Source of the DNA: Glycomyces sp. YM15
GTDB taxonomy: Bacteria; Actinomycetota; Actinomycetes; Mycobacteriales; Micromonosporaceae
DNA: 64,000 nucleotides
Direction: 5' to 3'
Assembly: GCF_016918015.1 (NCBI RefSeq)
Contig: NZ_JAERMK010000001.1
Location: forward strand, 388,805-452,804
Part shown: positions 60,524-64,000 of the stretch, piece after piece
Layout of the letters: each line of letters starts with the position of its first letter
Position numbering within the stretch: position 1 is the stretch's first letter
Program-made: the position numbers and the translations under genes
The notes under the pieces: generated by a model
Seen by the model: only the letters and a program-made list of their open reading frames with translations
Database searches by the model: none
Told to the model about the DNA's origin: nothing

Positions 60524-60761
60524 GGGTCAATGAAACCACGGGCCCCGGACGAACGGTCGCGGGCGGCCCTCGGCGGCGGTGCTACGACACACGGGCGAAT
60601 GCCCGTCGGCGTCCCGGAGTGAGTCCCCGGGCCGTGCAACGACGCCGCTTCCGGCGGCGTCTGACCTAGGGACGCCGGTCCCGCGGGCGGAGGCGCGCCC
60701 CAGCGCCGCCGCGTCCGCGCCCGGCCACCCTGACCATGTACGTCCTAACTGGAATGAGCAG

Positions 60762-61829
60762 ATGCCCCCCATCATCGAGATATCGGGGCTGAGGAAGACC
60801 TATTCGAGGGCCTTCCGTCAGCCGCACCACGCTTTGGACGGCCTCGACCTCGAGGTCGCCGCCGGCCAGGTGCACGGTTTTCTGGGTCCCAACGGCTCCG
60901 GGAAGACCACGACCCTGCGGGCCCTGCTCGGTCTCATCCGCGTCGACGGCGGGACCATGCGGATCTTCGGCGAAGAGGTGCCCCGTCGCCTGCCGGAGGT
61001 GGTCGCGAAGATCGGCGCGGTCGTCGAGTCGCCCCAGTTCTTCAAGCACTTCTCGGGCCGCCTCACGCTGCAGCTGCTCGCCGAGAGCGCGGGCGTCTCG
61101 AAGGCGCGCGTCGAGGAGGTCCTGGAGCAGGTGGGCCTGCGCGACGCGGCGAAAGCGTCCGTCAAGGGATACTCGCTGGGCATGCGCCAGCGCCTCGCGG
61201 TCGCGCAGGCGCTGCTGAAGCAGCCGCAGCTGCTGATCCTGGACGAGCCGGCGAACGGCCTCGACCCGGCCGGGATCCACCACATGCGCGAGCTGCTGCA
61301 GTGGCTCGCGCATTCGCAGGGCGTGACCGTGGTGGTCAGCTCGCATCTGCTGTCCGAGGTGCAGCAGTTGTGCGACTCGATGACGATCGTCTCGAGGGGA
61401 CGGCGCATCGTGGACGGCGGTGTCGCCGACATCATCGCCGGGCACGGCGATTCGAGCCTGACCGTCCGGTTCCCGGACGCGGCCTCGCTCCCGGAGGCGG
61501 CCGAGGCGCTCACGGCGGCTTCGGGTTCGCTCGACGCGGCGAAGTCGGCGGTGACGGCTTCGGTCGATCGCGACCGGCTCGTGGTCAGGGGCGCGCCGGA
61601 GCCCTCCTGGGTGACGAAGACGCTCGCTGACGCGGGGATCTATCTGTCGGAGTTGCGGACCGAGGTGAAGAACCTGGAGTCGGTGTTCCTGGAGCTGACC
61701 GGTACGGCTCCGGTCCCGGGGCGGACCGTGCAGATCGGGGAGTCGGTGGTGGTGCCGCAGACGGCGCCCGCGGAGGTCTCCGTCGGCGACGTGTCGGTCG
61801 TGGTCGAGTCGGAAGGGGCCGAGCGGTGA
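60762..61829 (+). CDS. ABC transporter ATPase of an ABC-2 type system
   Basis: A 355-residue DrrA-like ATPase: Walker A GPNGSGKTT near 43, signature YSLGMRQRL, Walker B LLILDEPANGLD, H-loop VVVSSHLLSEV. A C-terminal extension of about 100 residues ends in an acidic Val-rich tail. ATG 60762 is the start with the conserved IIEISGLRKTY beginning. Its stop overlaps the permease start (GTGA), so both are one exporter. Substrate unknown. Confidence 0.92.
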   Translation: MPPIIEISGLRKTYSRAFRQPHHALDGLDLEVAAGQVHGFLGPNGSGKTTTLRALLGLIRVDGGTMRIFGEEVPRRLPEVVAKIGAVVESPQFFKHFSGRLTLQLLAESAGVSKARVEEVLEQVGLRDAAKASVKGYSLGMRQRLAVAQALLKQPQLLILDEPANGLDPAGIHHMRELLQWLAHSQGVTVVVSSHLLSEVQQLCDSMTIVSRGRRIVDGGVADIIAGHGDSSLTVRFPDAASLPEAAEALTAASGSLDAAKSAVTASVDRDRLVVRGAPEPSWVTKTLADAGIYLSELRTEVKNLESVFLELTGTAPVPGRTVQIGESVVVPQTAPAEVSVGDVSVVVESEGAER

Positions 61830-62842
61830 ACCTGTTCAAAGCCGAATTGCGGCGCCTCGCGCGTCGCCGTCTGTCGCTGATCTTCGGGATCATCGCGGCG
61901 GCCGGGGTGCTGGTGCTGGCCGGTGTCTTCTGGTTCACGTCGAGCAAGGGCCCGACGGAGGAGGCGCTCGCGGAGGCGCAGGCCGAGGCCGACCGGATGA
62001 ACGACGAGAACTTCGAGTACGAGCAGTGCATCGAGGACGAGGCGTACCTCGATCAGCCCGATTACGAATGGGTCGAAAGCGATCCGTACTACGAGGGCAT
62101 GACCCGCGAAGAGGTCTGCGCCGACGTCTTCGGCGTGTGGACCGCTGAGGATCTCATCTGGACTTACACGTTCGATTTCGCCGAGGAGAGCCCGCTGCTG
62201 CTCATCGGCGTGGCGATCATCGCGGGCCTGGTCATGATGATGCTCGCTTCGTCCGCGATCGGCGCCGAGTGGTCGAGCGGCGGCATGGCGAACCTGCTGC
62301 TGTGGCATCCGAACCGGATGCGGGTGTGGGGAGCGAAGCTCGGTGCCGCCGCGGCGGTGTGCGCGGCGGCGGTGCTCGCGTTGATGCTGCTCGCGTTCGG
62401 GCTGCTGTACGTGGCCGGGGCCGCCCGCGGCGATGTCAGCGGGTTGGATGCGGCGTGGTGGGACGAGAACCTGCCGAAGTTCGCGCGCGCGGCGCTGCTG
62501 TCGGTCGGCATGACCGTGCTCGGTGCGTCGCTGGCGATGCTGGGCCGGCACACGGCGATCTCGGGCGGCATCATCGCCGGTTACCTGATCGTCGGGGACA
62601 TGCTGGTGCGGATCGCGGCCCTGGCGCTGCAGATGCCGTTCTCGGAGCGGCTGTCGCTGTACACGTGGGTGACGGCGTGGATCGACGGGAGGACCGAACT
62701 GTACGACTGGACCGATCTCTACGCGGACAATGCGGAAGTCATGGTCATCACCGCGAGTGAGGCCGGCGTACTGCTCGGCGGGATCGTGCTCGGCTTCGCC
62801 GCTTTGGCGACCTGGGCGTTCCAGCGGCGCGACGTGTCGTAG
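61826..62842 (+). CDS. ABC-2 type permease
   Basis: A 338-residue membrane protein with about six helices: one at residues 17-38, then a 90-residue acidic extracellular domain (DEAYLDQPDYEWVESDP), and five more from about 130. Two cysteines in the loop (YEQCIED and REEVCAD) could form a disulfide. GTG 61826 overlaps the ATPase stop by four bases. Forms the channel of the exporter; a bidirectional terminator follows. Confidence 0.88.
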   Translation: MNLFKAELRRLARRRLSLIFGIIAAAGVLVLAGVFWFTSSKGPTEEALAEAQAEADRMNDENFEYEQCIEDEAYLDQPDYEWVESDPYYEGMTREEVCADVFGVWTAEDLIWTYTFDFAEESPLLLIGVAIIAGLVMMMLASSAIGAEWSSGGMANLLLWHPNRMRVWGAKLGAAAAVCAAAVLALMLLAFGLLYVAGAARGDVSGLDAAWWDENLPKFARAALLSVGMTVLGASLAMLGRHTAISGGIIAGYLIVGDMLVRIAALALQMPFSERLSLYTWVTAWIDGRTELYDWTDLYADNAEVMVITASEAGVLLGGIVLGFAALATWAFQRRDVS

Positions 62843-62909
62843 CCGCTCCCGGGCGGTGGCGCGCGCAGCGTGCCATGTCACCGCTGCCTGAGCGAACCGG
62901 TGAACAGAA

Positions 62910-62947
62910 GACAGCGCCGTCCGCGGATGTCCGCGGGCGGCGCTGTC
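62910..62947. terminator. Bidirectional terminator between the ABC-2 permease and ROK genes
   Basis: A 17-bp stem with one G-T pair (62910-62926 with 62931-62947, loop ATGT) lies between the convergent genes. Confidence 0.8.
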
Positions 62948-62978
62948 GGTTCCAGACCGGATGGGCGAGGTCGGGCGG

Positions 62979-64000
62979 TCAGTCGAAGAGGCTCGCGCGG
63001 ACGGCGTCGAGGCCGTGGAGGATCGCGCCGCGCATGATCGGCTCGTCGGCGACCGAGCCGGCGACCACGCTCGGGTTGACCGGGGCGAGCTGGGAGGTCT
63101 GGGAGGCCACACGCCCGGCGAGCTCGAGCCCGCCCGCGTAACCGACCGGCCCGCCGAGGACGACCACCGTGGGGTCGAGGAGGACGCAGACCGCGACGAT
63201 GCCCAAGGCGATGCCGCGGGCGATCTCGTCCAGGCAGGCCGCGCCCTCAGGGCCCGCCGCGATCGCCCGGGTCAGGACCTCATCGGGTTCGGAGGCCTCG
63301 AAGCCGTGCTTCGCGCCGATCTCGATGACGGCGTCGCCGCCGATGACGCGCTGGTAGGAGCCTTTGGAGAGGCGCGTGACGACGCCGCCGGTGGGCAGGT
63401 CGCCGCCGGGCACCGGGAGGAAGCCGATCTCGCCGGCCGCGCCGCTCGCGCCGCGGTAGAGCCGGCCGTTGAGGATGACGCCGAGGCCGAGGCCGCCGCC
63501 GAACCACGCGTACACGAAGTCGGTGGCGCCGCCGGCGCCGCCGGAGCGCTGCTCGGCGAGGCAGGCGAGGTTGACGTCGTTCTCGATCTCGACGTCGGGG
63601 GTGAACTCCTCGTTGAGCGCGGTGCGCAGGCCGCGGTGCCAGGCCGGGAGGTTCCAGGAGAAGCCGATGTCGCCGCTCGCGGGGTCGATGACGCCGGGGG
63701 TGCCGAGCACGATCCGCTGCACCTTGGACATCTCGACGCCGGCGTCGGCGACCGAGTCGGTGACGACGCGGCGGACCACGGCCACCGGGTCGGTCGAATG
63801 CTCGACGTCGATCTCGGCGCGGCCGACGATGCGTCCGGTGAAATCGGCGCACGCGCCCTTCGTGGTCACGGGGCCGACCTCGACGCCGACGACATAGGTG
63901 AAGGTCGGCACGGCCGCGTACAGCGACGCGTTGGGGCCGCGCCCGCCGGACTTGGAGCCGACCACCTCCACGAGGCCGCGGGACTGGAGGCGCTCCATCA
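62979..64000 (-). CDS. ROK-family transcriptional regulator, partial (5' end outside window)
   Basis: The frame is open at the window edge; about 339 residues are seen. It begins in a winged-helix region (LQSRGLVEVVGSKSGGRGP), then the ROK kinase-like fold: GVEVGPVTTKGACAD, PGVIDPASGDIG, ENDVNLACLAEQ and GGLGLGVILNGRLYRG. The ROK zinc motif is absent: GEIGF replaces GEIGH, and no CxCGxxGC follows. This and the N-terminal helix-turn-helix argue for a sugar-responsive repressor (XylR/NagC type) and not an active glucokinase. It may continue upstream for about 50 residues. Confidence 0.85.
   Translation of the reverse strand, partial: MERLQSRGLVEVVGSKSGGRGPNASLYAAVPTFTYVVGVEVGPVTTKGACADFTGRIVGRAEIDVEHSTDPVAVVRRVVTDSVADAGVEMSKVQRIVLGTPGVIDPASGDIGFSWNLPAWHRGLRTALNEEFTPDVEIENDVNLACLAEQRSGGAGGATDFVYAWFGGGLGLGVILNGRLYRGASGAAGEIGFLPVPGGDLPTGGVVTRLSKGSYQRVIGGDAVIEIGAKHGFEASEPDEVLTRAIAAGPEGAACLDEIARGIALGIVAVCVLLDPTVVVLGGPVGYAGGLELAGRVASQTSQLAPVNPSVVAGSVADEPIMRGAILHGLDAVRASLFD

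Overview
The window is 64 kb of very GC-rich, gene-dense chromosome from a filamentous-type actinomycete. The signs are third-position G/C saturation (which makes long shadow frames opposite most genes), many GTG starts, a homodimeric AceE, a PucR-type regulator heading fabD-fabH-acpP-fabF as in Streptomyces, a TIGR02234 membrane protein in the trp operon, and actinobacterial families DUF3052, DUF3040, DUF4191 and TIGR03085. I cannot name the genus with certainty; Glycomycetaceae or a near relative is a guess. No tRNA, rRNA, CRISPR array, insertion sequence or prophage was seen. Almost everything looks chromosomal and vertically inherited.

Layout. 0-3 kb (minus strand): a partial lipoprotein, a secreted pectate lyase with an operator-like palindrome, AhpE peroxiredoxin and DUF3052. 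3.5-8.1 kb (plus): aceE and an orphan EccA/CbxX-type AAA+ ATPase, ending at an unusual G/C-homopolymer hairpin shared with a convergent thioredoxin gene. 8.7-13.4 kb (plus): fasR and the type II fatty acid synthase genes. 13.7-18.3 kb (plus): a DUF418 membrane protein, an unknown membrane protein, and a remarkable single polypeptide joining a PepSY membrane reductase-like module to a DyP-type peroxidase. 18.4-25.6 kb: asnB, a NarL-type two-component system, purC, lipA, DUF4191 and DUF3040. 25.8-34.9 kb (minus): dinB, a phosphodiesterase, a methyltransferase, a TIGR03085 protein, a TagA-type glycosyltransferase coupled to a GDP-mannose 3,5-epimerase-like enzyme, an unknown helix-turn-helix-like protein, an acetyltransferase and an FAD monooxygenase. 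34.9-39.9 kb (minus): hisI - TIGR02234 - trpC - trpB - trpA - lgt. 39.9-49.5 kb: a RibD-like reductase, a BCCT transporter, two zinc-free quinone oxidoreductases around a GlxA-type regulator, and a heterodimeric ABC exporter. 49.9-53.5 kb: hisF, a TetR-controlled membrane protein pair with two clear operators, a small unknown protein and a CooC-like ATPase. 53.7-57.1 kb (minus): the gluABCD glutamate/amino acid importer. 57.4-64 kb: lipB, a DUF1023 hydrolase, three ABC transporter genes, and a ROK-family regulator cut by the window edge.

How genes work together. aceE feeds acetyl-CoA to fabDHF, and lipA and lipB make the lipoyl group used by the E2 partner of AceE. hisF and hisI, normally neighbours, are separated by about 10 kb of accessory genes, and trpE is absent from its usual place before the trp membrane protein. 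Two families of short intergenic repeats recur at 13.5, 33.6, 49.7 and 59.6 kb, and two convergent gene ends carry long G/C homopolymer tracts. Besides the PepSY-DyP fusion, these are the features least explained by known annotation.
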